This document shows positions 10,407 to 23,357 of a stretch of DNA of 64,000 nucleotides, in pieces. This stretch comes from Aureobasidium sp. EXF-3400. Taxonomy: Eukaryota > Ascomycota > Dothideomycetes > Dothideales > Saccotheciaceae. A program made the translations under genes and the position numbers. The notes below the pieces were generated by a model. That model worked only from the letters and a program-made list of their open reading frames with translations. It did no database searches and was not told where the DNA came from. Every line of letters begins with the position of its first letter. The first letter of the stretch is position 1. The stretch is taken from positions 1 to 64,000 of the forward strand of contig SWBL01000008.1 in the NCBI GenBank assembly GCA_024195585.1, written 5' to 3'.

Positions 10407-13400
10407 ATGACGAGCATAGACGTGGGTCCAGAGTCGAAACGAACGAGAATTGCCGATTCTGCTAATCTGTGTTTGGCAACGTTTCAACAATGTCTCGTTC
10501 GAGCATCCTCCATCCATCCCCGAGAATCGTCCAGAATAGAAGATCAAGTCGCACGATTTCGTACGTGGTCTGCAAGTATTGGAATTTCTGCACCCGGGCG
10601 GGCCTCCGCAGATCACAGGCTTCGATACGCTCCAGAAGTGTATGCTGTCATCGTTGGTCTGCTAGAGTCATTACACTACCGCACTCGAACTTGTAGGTTT
10701 GACACTTTCGATGCGCTTAGCCTAAACCACGGCTCGCCTCAATTTTCGATATCAAACATTGAACGACTGCTCAACCTTGTACAGGCTACGATATCCTAAA
10801 CGTCATTGACAAATCCACGACATCGGTAGTTTTGGGGAGTCCGAATGAAGCTTTAGTACGGGCCCTTCATGATATTGCGACCGAACTCAGCCATCTCAAC
10901 AAGATATCGAACGTGATTCGTAGAGCTAGCAAAGAGGCTCGAGATGTCAGAGGGAGCGAGTTCCAGATCAAGAACGATGACGGTGATGATGTGGAAGAAC
11001 TCTTATTCAGCCAGTTTACCCATCTTATTCACGACAGATTCCCAAGTATCAGCGAGACGCTACGACAAAGACTGTCTCGCACAATGCTTCTTCGACGCAA
11101 AAGAGTTTTGTACAGGAGACACCGTCAGGAGAAAATGGATGTTCAGCCGCAAAAGGCAGTTTCCAGGCCGCTCATCAAAGCACCGGTTGCTGAATCAACA
11201 GATCCCGTGGTACAGACAGTCCTACAAGAAGTCGAGCATACGTCCCCGCACGTTCCAATGGATGGAGTTGCACCCTCTCAAGTCAGAAGCGCAACGACTT
11301 TGTTGCAAGATAAGTTCAACACTGTTGCGTCAACTCCATCCGTAGTTTCGGCGAGCAAGACGATACCCTTAGACCAGCATGAGACTCTCAGATTTCCACC
11401 TGCTCCAGGATTTGTTACCAAACAGAAATATGAGCAGCGTAAAAAGCAGCGGCTAGCCGCACACCAGAGTTTCCTTGACAAGATGGAGTTTACGAGAGCC
11501 ACTATCAATACTTGCGAAAATTCACTTAACAGTCGAGATTCATGTAAAGACATCAATGCCCAGATAGCGTCTGCGCAAGCGGAACTAGAAGAGGCTCTGG
11601 ACATGGATCTACGGATGATCGGAGAGATTACTTGCCCCTATTGTCTCGATGGGCTTTCTGCCAAGAGAGTGTTCGAAGAGCGTAGATGGCGGTAAGTGTG
11701 ACTCAATACCAAAAGCACAGGTTGGACATCGCTGACCACCTCCAGGAATCATGTTGTGAATGATCTTGAACCCTATATATGCATTATTGAGGGTTGTGTT
11801 CAGCCAGATGAACTCTACACCCACAGTGATGCCTGGATCAGTCATTTGCGTCAACACGGTCAATATTGGCGGTGCTCGTCTCATCGCGAATTAGGGACTT
11901 TCTCGGCCCATGAAGATTATATCCAGCATTTGCGAGACGACCATAACGCCAAACTGAGCGATACCAAACTTCGCGCCCTGGCAAATAGAAATGCTCGTGA
12001 TTCAGTGGAAATGTTGCAGTCATGCCCGCTGTGTGGGAGCGACGAGGATAGGGTAGAAGGTCAGCTTCTCGAGCATATCACCGGACATCTGAGATCTCTC
12101 GCCCTTATATCGCTTCCAAGCTTTCTAGATGAGGTAGCAGAAGAATCGGAAAGTGGTAAAAACAGCTTTGTTACCTCTCAACCATTAAGCCGGAGTACAC
12201 TCAAGGATCTTGGCGGCGACGAGGTTTCTCCTCTCTTCGACTCAGAGGACGTCCGGGATCATCAGAGGCCTGAAATCGTTGATCTGGACTCCAGGAATTT
12301 TCTAGGCGATTCTCACCGTGATTGGGACGCCGATTGCCAGAGAATTTGGGGCTTGAGCATAACCATTGACGATACCAATGCAAAGAACTCGTTAGAGAGC
12401 ATGGAAACCGATCCTATCCTTCAATCGATGCTTCCACAGCAGGGAGGCGTCGAATTTCAGAGCAATGCCGAAGGTGAAGTGGTTACAGGAGATGGACTGC
12501 GAGGATCTGGTGAGAGCAATCGGAAGGACATGAAGCCCGATGTAGCGCCGGTGACCTTGAGACGTCCAGTTTCTGAACTCACACTCGAGAAATTCCTACA
12601 AGGCGTACCAAAGTTCTATTGGAGGCATCCAGACGGAACCAGAGGCCCTGCTGTCGGAATCGACTATGAGCCAGTCCCAGTGCAACTAGGAAACAGTCTG
12701 GATGATCTGGTAGATTACACCGATAAAGACCACACCTTACTAGTCCATCTCGTTACGATGGATGGCAAGCAAGACCGCGTGGCTGCAAAAATTACGGAAC
12801 CTAATGCCGTGGAATTGTTGAAGAACGAGTTCAACATCCTGAAAAGCCTGAAACATAAGCACATTACAGCTGTTCTTGGAAACTTCTCTCAACTCAGAAG
12901 GCACAAGGGAGAACCTAGATACGGACTTTTGCTGTATCCTCTGGCCGTACGGAAGCTTCAGGACTTTTTAGAGATCATATCGGACCACAATCCATGTTAT
13001 CAACGGCAGAGTCTGACATGGTCTCCACATCACGACGCACACAGAATTCTGCCATACTTCGCCTGTCTCTGCAAAACCGTGCTGTTTCTCCATACCCAAG
13101 ATCCGCCGATCGAACACCGATACATCAGACCTGAGAGTATCCTTATCGATGGAGCTGACGATGTTCTCCTAGCTGAATTTAGCCTCTCTAAAGCCTACGA
13201 TGTTGACGACCATACAAAACCCTACAGCAGCTTGGAAGGTACCGTCATGTGTTCTCCCAGATTTGACTGGGGGGATAAACCAAGAGGGCTTGAATGGGAC
13301 GTCGTCAATCTAGGACTGGTGTTCCTAGAGATGGCAACCGTTTTGTTCGGCAAAACCTTGGACGAGATGCGACATCCCATGACGAAACTTTCTGCCAGTG

Positions 13401-13663
13401 GTGTTATGAGGGTGAACTACTTAGAAGCAATCGCAGATGGCAAGATGAAGAATTGGCTCAACGTTCTCGCAAAGACAGCAACCTCCACAGACTGGAAGGT
13501 CCCTGAACAGTTCTCAAAAGTGACTAAAGACAATCCTGATTACGTCCAGAAGTTTTTATGCATGATTGAGGAAATGATTTTTGCTAGGCAAAACACTAAC
13601 CAACTACTGGAACGTGCTTGGGCAACGTTTGGGTGTCTCTCAACACATTGTCCTCATCCTTGA
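10407..13663 (+). CDS. C2H2 zinc-finger protein fused to a degenerate protein kinase
   Basis: Exons 10407-10692, 10785-11691, 11746-13663 (1036 aa). Introns begin GTAGGT and GTAAGT, and all phases agree. The N-terminal about 100 residues are the helical domain common in fungal C2H2 proteins (ATFQQCL..., APGRASADHRLR). Residues about 380-520 carry C2H2-like fingers (CPYC, C..CVQPDELYTHSDAWISH, CPLC...H). The C-terminal third is a kinase fold. The ATP-binding Lys (VAAKI) and helix-C Glu (NEFNIL) are visible, but the catalytic loop reads HRYIRPES (13115 on) instead of HRDLKPEN, and DFG is replaced by EFS (near 13174). Both Asp residues are lost, so it is probably a pseudokinase. It is divergent from the gasdermin-linked protease. 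Role unknown; the architecture suits a scaffold or sensor. Confidence 0.8.
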
Positions 13664-14051
13664 TCTGAGTGGGTAACTTTGGCCAGAGTTTTTGCAAGTT
13701 ACTAATGGTAATCAAGTATAACGACACGGATGTAGTCTTCAGACTGGATGCCTTTTATCTTGACAGTCCTCGAACGTCTATTGGCCATTGTCGAAATCTG
13801 CGAATTCATACATATTACTATGCGAAAAATTCACCAAACCAGAAAAAGAGACATGATTGAGGTGTGGAATTGTACGAGTGAAAAGTGGAGTCTGGCCACG
13901 GGGAAACATAAGAGGAAACGGGTTTGTGATGTACATTAGACCATAGCTATGGAATTTTTGTGAGCCAAGCAGAGCCTGGAAGTTCTCAAGGATTCCATGT
14001 TGCTTCGTGTTATTGACCAATGAGTTTGTTCTTCGAAGGAGAATCAATCAA
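13664..14051. other. convergent intergenic region
   Basis: The 388 bp between the stops of two convergent genes. AT-rich 3' flank; no gene, hairpin terminator or repeat recognised. Confidence 0.5.
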
Positions 14052-16788
14052 TCAAGAACCCGTGCCGAATTCGTTGTTTGCCAGAAAATCGTCTGGCATG
14101 TCGCCTTTGGAACCAAGAATGTCTGTCGGAAGACTTGTATCTGCATCTAGGACCCACGCAAAGTCCTCTTCCTGAAGCCAATCGATGTCACTTGGGATGT
14201 TCAAGGATGAAACGGATGGATCCATTTGATAGAAGCCATCCTGATCTCCGTAGCCGGTTGGCTGGTATTGTAATGCTGTGGCCGCTTGTGTTGGTTGATA
14301 CCGCGGTTGTGTTACATCTGTGGTAAGTGATTCATTCATGCGGCTCTGTGGGCCATGATTATAAGCAGGTGTGCTCGTTGGTGGTTGATGTGGCGACGGT
14401 GTCGGTGTTGTCGGCGAAAACACAAGTTGATCTTGATGATTGACAGTGTCGAGACTAGATTGTTGAGGCTCGACCACATTTTGTGGCGTTACAGCAAGCG
14501 GCCTCCTAGAGCCTGTACTGACAACCGTCACAAGGCTGGATGAAGGTGGAGGCTCTTGCTCAACCTCGTTCGTGCTGACGCCATACTGAGCGAGCAACTG
14601 TCTACGGATCATCGGAAGTTGGCTTTTGAGATCACTCAAGTCCTTACACTGTCGTATCAACTCTCGAAGACGCATTTCATAGTCGTCGGTGACGGATGAC
14701 ACAATGGATATCACAGGATCCTGAAGATCTAGAATCGTCAGATCATTACAGACAGATTAAGGCATGCAACACTTACATGGAGATGGTGTGTCATGGGGAT
14801 CGGTGTCGCGAAATAGCCATCGATAAGCAAACCTCCATTTTTCTTCGTCGGTGCAACCACGCAGACGCCGGCTGATCGCTGATTGCAAGCCTATGCGTTC
14901 ATCGTGAGTTATCCACTGTATACGCTTCACAGTATCCGTCGAGACTAGAACACAGGGTTCTGAGGATGTTTGGTGTGCCTGGAGCTCTTCGGAGCTCTCA
15001 AAGTCAGTACTAGTACACCTCGGACACTGCAGAGGTTGATCAGAATGTACTCGTTTGAGGTGCTCGCTATTTCCCATCAGCAATCTGCCATTTTGCTTCG
15101 AGATGGTTGAGTGTGAAACTCACTATAACTTGTTCATGTTCTGGAAGTCGTGCGTCCCACATATTCCAAACTTCTTGTCTGTCTGCGAATTCGATCTATA
15201 CATCATCGGGTCGTATTTGTTGTATAAGCAGGCAAGTCTTGTGGATGGCTCAGAATCATCTCGAGAATCACGTCTTTTTTTGGTACCTCGATCATCTTGA
15301 CCATTTGTGCCATCGCTACTCCGCTTAAGCGAATCCTTGCAAGATGAGCTTTCTTTTGAGGGTGATGGAGGGGGTGGCGATAGTATAGTGGATAGCCCCT
15401 GTGATTTGTAGGAAGCGAGCTCTCAAAGTCCCAGTCAGTATTCCAACTCTGATTGTAGATGATAACAGGGATACACAGTAGAAACCTTTTTTGTGATCGA
15501 GTGCTTGATGCCGTCTATTCACACCGTTAGTATGTTTGAGGCTCAGAACCGCAAGTTTGCGTACTTCACGTGCTCTGGACGAGTGTAAACCTGTTGCAGA
15601 TTAGTGATATCCTCTAGCACATAAGGAATCGTTGCAGCTACCTTGTCGCAGAAAGCGCACCCGTGTTCTGGCTTGCCCCTTCCTGCCTTTCTGACTCTCC
15701 CTGTTTTTGTCAAACCAGAAAAATCAGATATTCTGCGATGACTAGAAGCCTTAGGCTCGACACCAGACTCGACAAGAGAGGGATCACGAGAGCACAGCGC
15801 TGTTCGAAGCAGCTCACATAGACAGTCTCTGACTGTGGAGACTTCCGATTCAACAACATCATCAACATTATCTGCTGATGTTGCGGAGTTGGCTGGCGAG
15901 TTTGTCTCAGACAACAAACTGGGTTTCTTGCTGTTGCTATCAGCGGGACTTGTAGGCCGTTCATGATCCCGATTGGCCTTGCGGCTGTTAGCAATTCCAT
16001 GGGCAGTCGTGCGAATGTACTGGAACAATCTTTGAGGCAGGATTGCCACTCTACTTATTTCCTGCCCTGCACCTTTGGTGGCAGAGAATTTGGTCGGATA
16101 TTGAGGCGTTCGTCCCGAAGGCATAGAGTGAGGTTCGCCTACTGTCCCAGTCTTCACGATATCCTCATCCATGCGATCGATCTGTATTTTACCTGAATTA
16201 TCGACCAATGCGATGTAGTTCGTCAAACGGTCATGCAAGATTTCCGCAAAAGATGTCAAAGAGATGCTGAGTCCGTCTGTAACATGAGGGGCATGACTTC
16301 GCGTCTCCGATACACCCAGGCTCTTGATCAAGTGTGGAGATATGGTCTGAAGATACAAAGGTTCATCGGAACGAGTAGGATGGTTCTCTCCGTCGTTCCC
16401 AGACTCTGTGTAGTACATATCCTATTGGCAAGGGATGATCAGCGAATGATGATTGCAGGTCTGAGCATTAGCATAAAACCACAGGATGGTGAATCTTCAC
16501 AAGGGAGAGATGAAGAGCTTCACCAATAGTACATACCTTATACCAATGCTTCTTGACACTGCTTTCAGTGTGCATGGGAAATGTCCTTTCAATCTCACTC
16601 CAGCTGTTACCAGCAATCCTCATGACTCTCAGATTCTCCTCTTCCGCTTGCGCCCGGGTTGTGATTTCCGGCACTTGTTCTGGTTGCGGTGACGGTGTAG
16701 CAGGTTCGTTTGTAACAGATCGACAGATGTCCCCGACGTGATTAACATCTGACTCGTCGTCGGGGCTGTAGGGCAAAACTTCGGTCAT
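14052..16788 (-). CDS. SANT/Myb-like plus C2H2 zinc-finger regulator-like protein
   Basis: Proposed exons (minus): 16788-16537, 16421-15591, 15398-15124, 15066-14777, 14728-14052. All phases agree and give 774 aa. Exon 1 ends in a SANT/Myb-like segment (Glu-rich helix, NSWSEIERTFP, then VKKHWYK). Exon 3 has LACLYNKYDP with Cys, and exon 4 has HLKRVH, then CPRC and an LQAHQ finger. These make the fungal pattern of a degenerate C2H2 array followed by the WRFAYRWLFRDTDP segment that usually follows it. The C-terminus is Pro/Gln/Ser-rich and acidic at the end, like an activation domain. The intron 15399-15590 uses a weak GTTTAC donor, so the locus might instead be two genes, the first stopping at 15543. 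Probably nuclear; target unknown. Confidence 0.6.
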
Positions 16789-17238
16789 GGTTATTATTGG
16801 GAGGGGAATAGTTTCGGTCGAGAAGCGGAAGAGAGCAAAGCCTTGCAGTATGTGGTAGTGCTGTATATAATGCGAGCAAGAGCGTGGGGGCTGCATTTGC
16901 GCAGCTGCGTAGAATACTCCTGGGCTGAGCTGCATGATAACATGCATGCACTGTGACAATCGTAAGCATGCACGGCTCATGTGGGCGTGCGAAGCCCCAA
17001 GTGCGCTTCAAGCAGAATTGGATGATTTGCGCAAGTGCGTAAAAGCTGAGTTTGTGTACTCGATACAGTAGGTAATGTAGCGACTCGAGAGAGAATGATT
17101 TACGCAAGCGCGCAAAAACTGTGTTTGAAAACTCGACTCTCGAAACCTTCCATACCACAAATGATCTAGGGACTCTATGAAGCTTGCATCGGTCAGAGAT
17201 GAGAACGGCAGCCATCAACAACCCTCAGGGCCAACATA
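16789..17238. promoter_or_regulatory. divergent promoter region with TATATA element
   Basis: The 450 bp between the minus-strand SANT/C2H2 gene and the plus-strand membrane-protein gene. TATATAA at 16864-16870 lies 76 bp upstream of the minus-strand ATG and may be its TATA box. Several repeats of the form GCGCAAG/TGCGTAAA lie at 16900-17120 (for example near 17025 and 17105). Otherwise nothing recognised. Confidence 0.35.
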
Positions 17239-17895
17239 ATGTCAAACACGAAATCAATGATACGATGGAACATGATTCGCAAAGCGAAGAATGGTCTCCA
17301 CTACCTGGAGTTCGTGGAGTTCGAGTCTGGATGCTCAGGAGCAGCCATCTTTAGGCAATTGCAACGACTGGGCGTGCCACAAGGCAACACCTTCAGCGAC
17401 GAACTGCGGTCGCCTCTATACTCTCCAGTCGTGTATATCACCACGGCCATCAAGGTAGTAGAGCCCGTTCCCCATCTGTACACGCTCTAACTTGCCAAGG
17501 GTCAAGAATTTACTCAGGGCACCGACATCGAAACGCAGACATTCGCCCATGAAGTATTCATCAAGAAAAGACGCTACAGCGAAGCATATACACTGGCGCT
17601 TCGGGATCCAGCGAGATTCGAGAGTGAAGACACCCCGATCTTTTTGATCAATCGTTCACAGTTCGCAACGAGCGGAATTCCAGGTCAGACTATTCATGCT
17701 CTGTTGGTGGTTCAAGAGATACGACACGCCAAAGTCATTTTGGTTTTCGGGGCTTTTGCTCTACTGTCTGTCGGGATTGGTATTATAGTTGGATTGTCCA
17801 GCAGAGATGTCAACATCGGCGTAGGTGTGACCGCAGGGTTATTCCAATTCTTGACCATGCTCCAATGGTCGTACATCTGGGTCGCTAGAAAATGA
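17239..17895 (+). CDS. small two-helix membrane protein of unknown function
   Basis: Exons 17239-17454 and 17500-17895 (45-nt intron, GTAGTA donor, CCAAG acceptor, phase 0) give 203 aa. The soluble part is followed by two hydrophobic helices near the C-terminus (VILVFGAFALLSVGIGIIVGL and, after a short loop, VGVTAGLFQFLTMLQW). The join restores a continuous, well-composed protein (GQEFTQGTDIETQTF across the junction). An alternative ATG in another frame at about 17199 gives a frame that stops at about 17352, so 17239 is preferred though not certain. Not a family I recognise. Confidence 0.55.
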
Positions 17896-18622
17896 GAGTG
17901 GTCTGTCGGCTGGTACCAGGAAGTTGTACTTGTAGTGAGATCGGAGTATGCCTATCTTGAGGATGACTTCTGTCAAGAGCAAAGTACAGATGTTTTGGCA
18001 ACATCTATTTTGAGCAAACACGAGTGACAAGCGAGGGTGATGCGGTACGTAGCTTTTGCGATAGCTTATCTCGCAGTTCATGTACGGCTGTCAATACAGC
18101 CGTTGAGTCAGATATTCTCAGTGAGGCCGTTGATGTCGGCAATTCAGCTAGTCAGGTATTGAAACACAACGTCATGTACTAGGGCTTGTCATGTCGCGCG
18201 ATGTGCCAGGCAATATACAGGCAGCCACCAGCGTCACGATAGCTGTCAATGATATGGCGAAACAAGAGAGTGTCTCAGAGTGAAGAGGAGAGCGGCAGAG
18301 TGACTCGCCAAAAGCTGTTTGAAGCGTCGTCAGCTGTGAGGGGAAAACTGGTGGTCAGCGCAAGGGACGGACGGCCTTGGCTGAAGAGAGAGACGAAGGT
18401 TTGCGGAGAGGCGAGAGGCTAAAAGCGTCTGGAAGTTTGGCGGGAACGGGCGACGGATCGACAGTTGGTGCTCGGTGCTCCAGAAAGACAACAAAACTGC
18501 AATCACGCCTGTCTCGTTCGGACCTGCCATTCTCTGCCAGTTTTCTGCCATGCGCCTGCCATTGACTTAGCCATAGCGCATCTAATATCTCTTTCTTCTC
18601 GCAACTCCTCGGCCTCGAACAA
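17896..18622. other. intergenic, nothing recognised
   Basis: About 730 bp upstream of the apyrase gene. Overlapping short open frames on both strands at 18330-18630 lie in purine-rich DNA with no domain signature; likely promoter and 5' UTR. Confidence 0.5.
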
Positions 18623-20991
18623 ATGGGCAAATGTACGCCTTTTCTTCGTGTTGTTTCTTATCGCCAAAGATACTGATTCAAGGCAGGGCGATATGGTGTA
18701 ATTCTGGATGCCGGTTCATCTGTACGCACTTCTACCAACCCATACCCGTCGCAATGACACGTCTAACACACTCAGGGCACCCGAGTGTACATTTACCGAT
18801 GGCTCAATCCACAGCGAGCGAGGAAGGATGGCTCTGATCTCGACCTCAAAAGTCTGCCGCAGCTGGAAACAAAGAAGAAGTGGACGCTGAAGATCAAGCC
18901 TGGTATGTTGGCCTGATGTTTGTCGCGTACACACACAGCGACTGATGCAATACAACAGGAGTCTCAACGTTTGGAGAGAAGCCAGAACTCGTCGGTCCCG
19001 ACCATCTCCAGCAGCTCGTCGACCACGCCCTCGATTACATCCCCGATGACCAAGTCCAAGACACTCCCATCTTTCTCCTCGCTACGGCTGGCATGCGCCT
19101 ACTCCCCGATGTCCAACGAACCCAAGTCCTTGACAATATCTGCTCGTACCTGCAAAAAAATACAAAATTCCAGTTACCCGACTGCGGCCTACACATTCAG
19201 GTCATCCCTGGAGAAACAGAAGGATTGTATGGATGGATAGCTGCAAACTACCTACTCGGCGCCTTCGACGCCGATGCCTCCAAGATGCACCTTCATGGCA
19301 AGGACCACTATACATACGGTTTCCTGGACATGGGAGGCGCTTCTGCTCAAATCGCCTTCGCACCAAACGCCACTGAAGCCGAGAAACACGCTGAAGACTT
19401 GAAACTACTGCGTATGCGCAAGGTCAACGGTGACCCGATCGAGTACAAGGTCTTTGTCACCACTTGGCTAGGCTATGGTGTCAACGAGGCTCGCAGGCGC
19501 TACATCGACTCATTAACAACAGCAAGTCCTGGAATCGCAGAATTGCCTGATCCTTGTCTTCCTACTGGTCTGGAAGTCACCAAATCTGGTCACGCTATCT
19601 CTCCTGGTTCTCACGAGGCGGCTGGAAAAGAAACATACCTTCTAGGAACAGGCAAGTTCCCCGAGTGTCTATCTAAGACATATCCCTTGCTGGACAAGGA
19701 TGCGCCATGTCTAGATCCTCCGTGTTTGCTACACGGCGTACACGTTCCTGCAATCGACTTTGACGTCAATCACTTCGTCGGCGTTTCTGAATACTGGCAC
19801 ACTACTCACGAGATTTTCGAAATGGCTCATAAGGATAAGGCCTACGATTTCAACACCTACCAACAACGCGTTCTGGAATTCTGCAGTCAAGATTGGAAGT
19901 CAATACAACAAGGTGTAAAGGAGCAAAAATGGGGTCAGAAGGTTACAGAAGAGAAGGTGGCCGAGGTCTGTTTCAAGGCCAGTTGGTTGATCAACATGCT
20001 GCACGATGGCATTGGTATTCCAAGAGTTGGTCTAGAAGGCACAAAAGGTGGTCACAATGGCACAAAGGCTGTAATCGATGGAGCAAAAGAGAAAGGCTTC
20101 CTGGATCCCTTCCAAGCTGTGAATAAGATCAACGATGTCGAAGTCAGTTGGACATTAGGAAAGATGGTCTTGTACGCCGCTTCACAAGTACCCGGTCCGG
20201 ACGACAAGGCACTAGCTGTTGGTTTCGGCAGTAACGTTCCAGGACCCAACCTTCCCAAGGACTTCCAATTTGCAGGTGGTAGTCCTGCCTCTTTGCCAAA
20301 CGATCTCAAGGACGATGATGTCGACTGGCATGACAAACTCTTCACGTCAAGCTCTTCCCGCAGATTACCAGGTTTCCTATTATTCCTAGTCATTCTCCTG
20401 GTGGCTGCATTCCTCCTCTGCGGACGCGACAGACGCAACTCCCTACTCAGAAGAGCTGGCTTCTCGCCTGGCAAAGGCAGCAAACGCAAACCTAATGCTG
20501 TAACCAACAGCCTAGGCAAACTTTTTGGCAACAACAACTCTGGTCCCGCATACGAGCGTGTCCTGGAAGGTGGTATTGGTCCCGACCCCTCTGACTTCGA
20601 ACTCGACGACATGAACGAGAACGACTCCGACTCGGACAGCAGCAACGGCCGCACTTCTGGTTGGGCTACCCCCAAGATCAACAACAATGGCTTCAGCAGT
20701 CCTGTCTTGCACTCTTCACCCCGTTCTGCGCGAGTGAATCTCTACAATCAAGGCTCTCAACCCATGTCTGGATACTTTGATGGACCGGCTACTCATGGCT
20801 CTAGCACTCTATCCCTTGCTACAACGCCTGGATTGCAAGTGCCTCAAGGTGGTAGAGGTGTGTTGGCGAGGACGGAGAGTCGAGAACAGTTAGCTACTGC
20901 TACCTTGCGCTCAGGAAGCAGGAGTCGGGCGGCTAGTCCTAGTCGGATAAGAAGCCCACTCATCACGCCTCTCAAAGAGACTGTCGAGTGA
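18623..20991 (+). CDS. ynd1: Golgi apyrase / nucleoside diphosphatase (GDA1/CD39 family, Ynd1-like)
   Basis: Exons 18623-18632, 18687-18721, 18776-18902, 18959-20991 give 734 aa; the first coding exon is 10 nt. The start MGKWRYGVILDAGSS and the apyrase-conserved regions are seen in order: ACR1 DAGSSGTR (formed across intron 2), ACR2 ATAGMR, ACR3 around GETEGLYGWIAANYLLG, and ACR4 LDMGGASAQIAF. A single membrane helix follows near residue 500-520 (PGFLLFLVILLVAAFLLC), with a long Ser/Asn-rich cytosolic tail. The family hydrolyses nucleoside di- and triphosphates in the Golgi lumen, which keeps nucleotide-sugar antiport and glycosylation running. Length fits Ynd1-type enzymes. Housekeeping gene, intact. 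Confidence 0.93.
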
Positions 20992-21985
20992 TCAGGAGAT
21001 AGGGCCCTAGAGGCGATTAAATTTGCATCGCATACTGGGATCCAATGGAGGATTTGCTGTCTCAATTTATTGTTTCCTGATTCCCGTTTCTTCTTCTCTT
21101 TGTTCCCTTGGACTTCAGGGTCTTTGTTTCTGTCACATCTCTCACGAGATTGGGTTTTGTACCGTATTAGCGTTGGTGTTTCCCTCTAAGAAGGAAGGGG
21201 CGTATCAAATCTTATTGACTCTTTAATCAGAACTACTTTTGGTTGTGCTCTTTCTGTCGATATCGGTTTGCTTAACTACAGAGGTACTTTGCAGTTTCAC
21301 AGATATGGTGGAACTGAGACCAGCACACGAAACAGACTTTGATACACACTTTGTGCTTTCAAGCAAGTGGTGCAGCAAGCTCTAGCTCTTCTTTCGTTTC
21401 TTGCGTATATCTCGAGTCTTGATAGTGGGTTCAGATCTTGACTAGTTTCCCACTTGTAGAGATGTTTGATGTTATTTGAATTGGGCATTTTGCACTTCTT
21501 TCGCTCAACTACACTGGGAGGGACTCTTATCATTTTGACTCTCGCCTGAAGCAGTTGCACACCCCCCTTTTGTTTGCCTTGGCCGCTGCTCCATCTTTTT
21601 CTTGAGTCCTTGGGAACTTGCTTTGGCTTTCTACAGGCCGCTAGAGTTATCACTGTATATCAAGCAAGGTTGAAGGGTCTTGCCATCGAGATTGGTAAAG
21701 GAGATATTGCAGTATAAAAAGACGTATGATTTGCCTGGAATATGATAGAGGGCGGCAAGAAAAGAGAAAAAGACGAAGCAAGCCCGAACCCTGTAGTAGG
21801 TCCTTGTAGAAGTGTTAAACGCCAGGTTTACGCCGTAATTGCCCCCTTGTTCAGAAAAGCACAGCAAAAAGAGAAAAAGAAAACAGAAACCCAGAAAGCC
21901 AGCATGCGAGAAAGCGTGTCAGCAGTCAGAGATGAGACGCCCAGGGCAAAGGCTTCAAGCCCGCCTCGGACACCGTGCCACCTCT
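20992..21985. other. convergent intergenic region
   Basis: About 1 kb between the apyrase stop and the Rab stop, both genes pointing inwards, so it holds two 3' UTRs and terminators. T-rich on the apyrase side, A-rich (AAAAGAGAAAAAG) near 21755-21885 on the Rab side. No gene seen. Confidence 0.5.
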
Positions 21986-22783
21986 TTAACAGCAATTCTT
22001 CCCCATACCACCCGCAACACCCTGACCCTGGTTCACATCAACCTGACTAGCACCACCCTGCTGAGCACCAGCAGCAGCACCACCGCTGGAATCAATAATG
22101 CGTTTCTTGATATCCGAGGCGAGCGAGAAGAAAGCCTTTTCCACATTGATGTTTGACTTTGCGGATACTTCGATGAAAGGGATGCCGAGTTCGTCGGCGA
22201 GGGCTTGGCCTTGCTCGGTGCTGACGACGCGTTTTTCTTCCCAGTCGCATTTGTTGCCGATGAGGATTTTGTTGACGCCTTCCGAGGCGTGTTGTTCGAC
22301 GTTTGAGAACCAGGTGCGGATGTCTGTGTATGGTGGTCAGTAACGGTAGAACATAGATATGGAGGAGGAGAAGGGAAGGAAGAGTGTGGGTGTAGGGGCT
22401 GCAGGAACAAACGCACTATTGAAGCTCTTCTCATCCGTCACGTCGTAAACCAGCAAGATACCCATAGCGCCACGGTAATAAGCAGTAGTGATGGTGCGGA
22501 AACGCTCCTGGCCAGCGGTATCCCAGATCTGGAGCTTGACACGCTTGCCATCGAGTTCGATTGTGCGGATCTTGAAGTCAATGCCGATGGTGGTGATGAA
22601 TGACGGGGTGAAGCTGTCCTCGCTGAATCGCAGCAGACAGCATGATTTGCCAACGCCCGAGTCGCCGATTAGAAGAAGCTTGATCTGTGGGTAGGCAATG
22701 TGTTAGAGGGGTATTGAATCAGGGTATTGTTGGCAGAAGTGGGGTCGTACGAGAAAGTCATAGTTGCGGTTTTGGCCTGCCAT
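21986..22783 (-). CDS. sec4: Rab GTPase of exocytosis, Sec4/Rab8 type
   Basis: Exons (minus) 22783-22751, 22684-22417, 22323-21986 give 212 aa. All GTPase motifs are present: P-loop GDSGVGKS, effector-loop [11 protein letters not shown], switch [15 protein letters not shown] (as GNKCD), and SAK. The protein ends in GKNCC, the double-Cys geranylgeranylation signal. The effector loop sequence and length put it with Sec4/Ypt2/Rab8, which dock secretory vesicles through the exocyst at the plasma membrane and hyphal tip. The first coding exon is 33 nt ([11 protein letters not shown]). Intact and highly conserved. Confidence 0.95.
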
Positions 22784-23357
22784 GGCGACGGCAGAGTGTG
22801 GGAGAGAGTGACAGCGGTTGGCAGTGAGAGGTGCAAGGGTTGCAGGGGAGACGGTGGTTTGTCGGAAGGCAGTGAATGCACAGAGGAGTCGACGACGATG
22901 AGCAGAGTGGGTGGAAGGCGGTGTGTGTTTGTCCTTGTTGGTTGACCGAGAGTCACAGGGTCCGACGTAGATGTGGTGTAAGAGACAGGTCAACAAAGAG
23001 AAGAGACGACGTCGGCGGCTTTCGGTGGTTCACAGGCGTGGAGTAGGTGTATAGACAGACAGCAACTTGTATGGTGGGTGAGCGACGACAACGACGACGT
23101 CAAGGGTCAAGGCAGATGCCCAAAAGTTACCGTTGGCCAATGTCCCGCCGCCGCCCTCAATTCAGCCTGCGCCTGCCAAGTGTCCCGACCAGACCAGCCA
23201 CGACCCCGACTTCTCCATCCACACAGACTCAAACACTAACAACTGTTTCAAAACGTCCCTATTGATAGTCCTGCTGTCGTTTGCGAAAGGCTTCGGACTA
23301 GCCCAGCCATGTCAAGTAAAGTACTGTTTTTGCCTATTGAGACGAGACGAGAGATAT
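22784..23357. other. intergenic: Rab promoter and Nca2 3' flank
   Basis: The 574 bp upstream of the Rab ATG (minus) and downstream of the Nca2 stop. Open frames on the plus strand (for example 23047-23265) look like chance. No regulatory site recognised. Confidence 0.5.
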
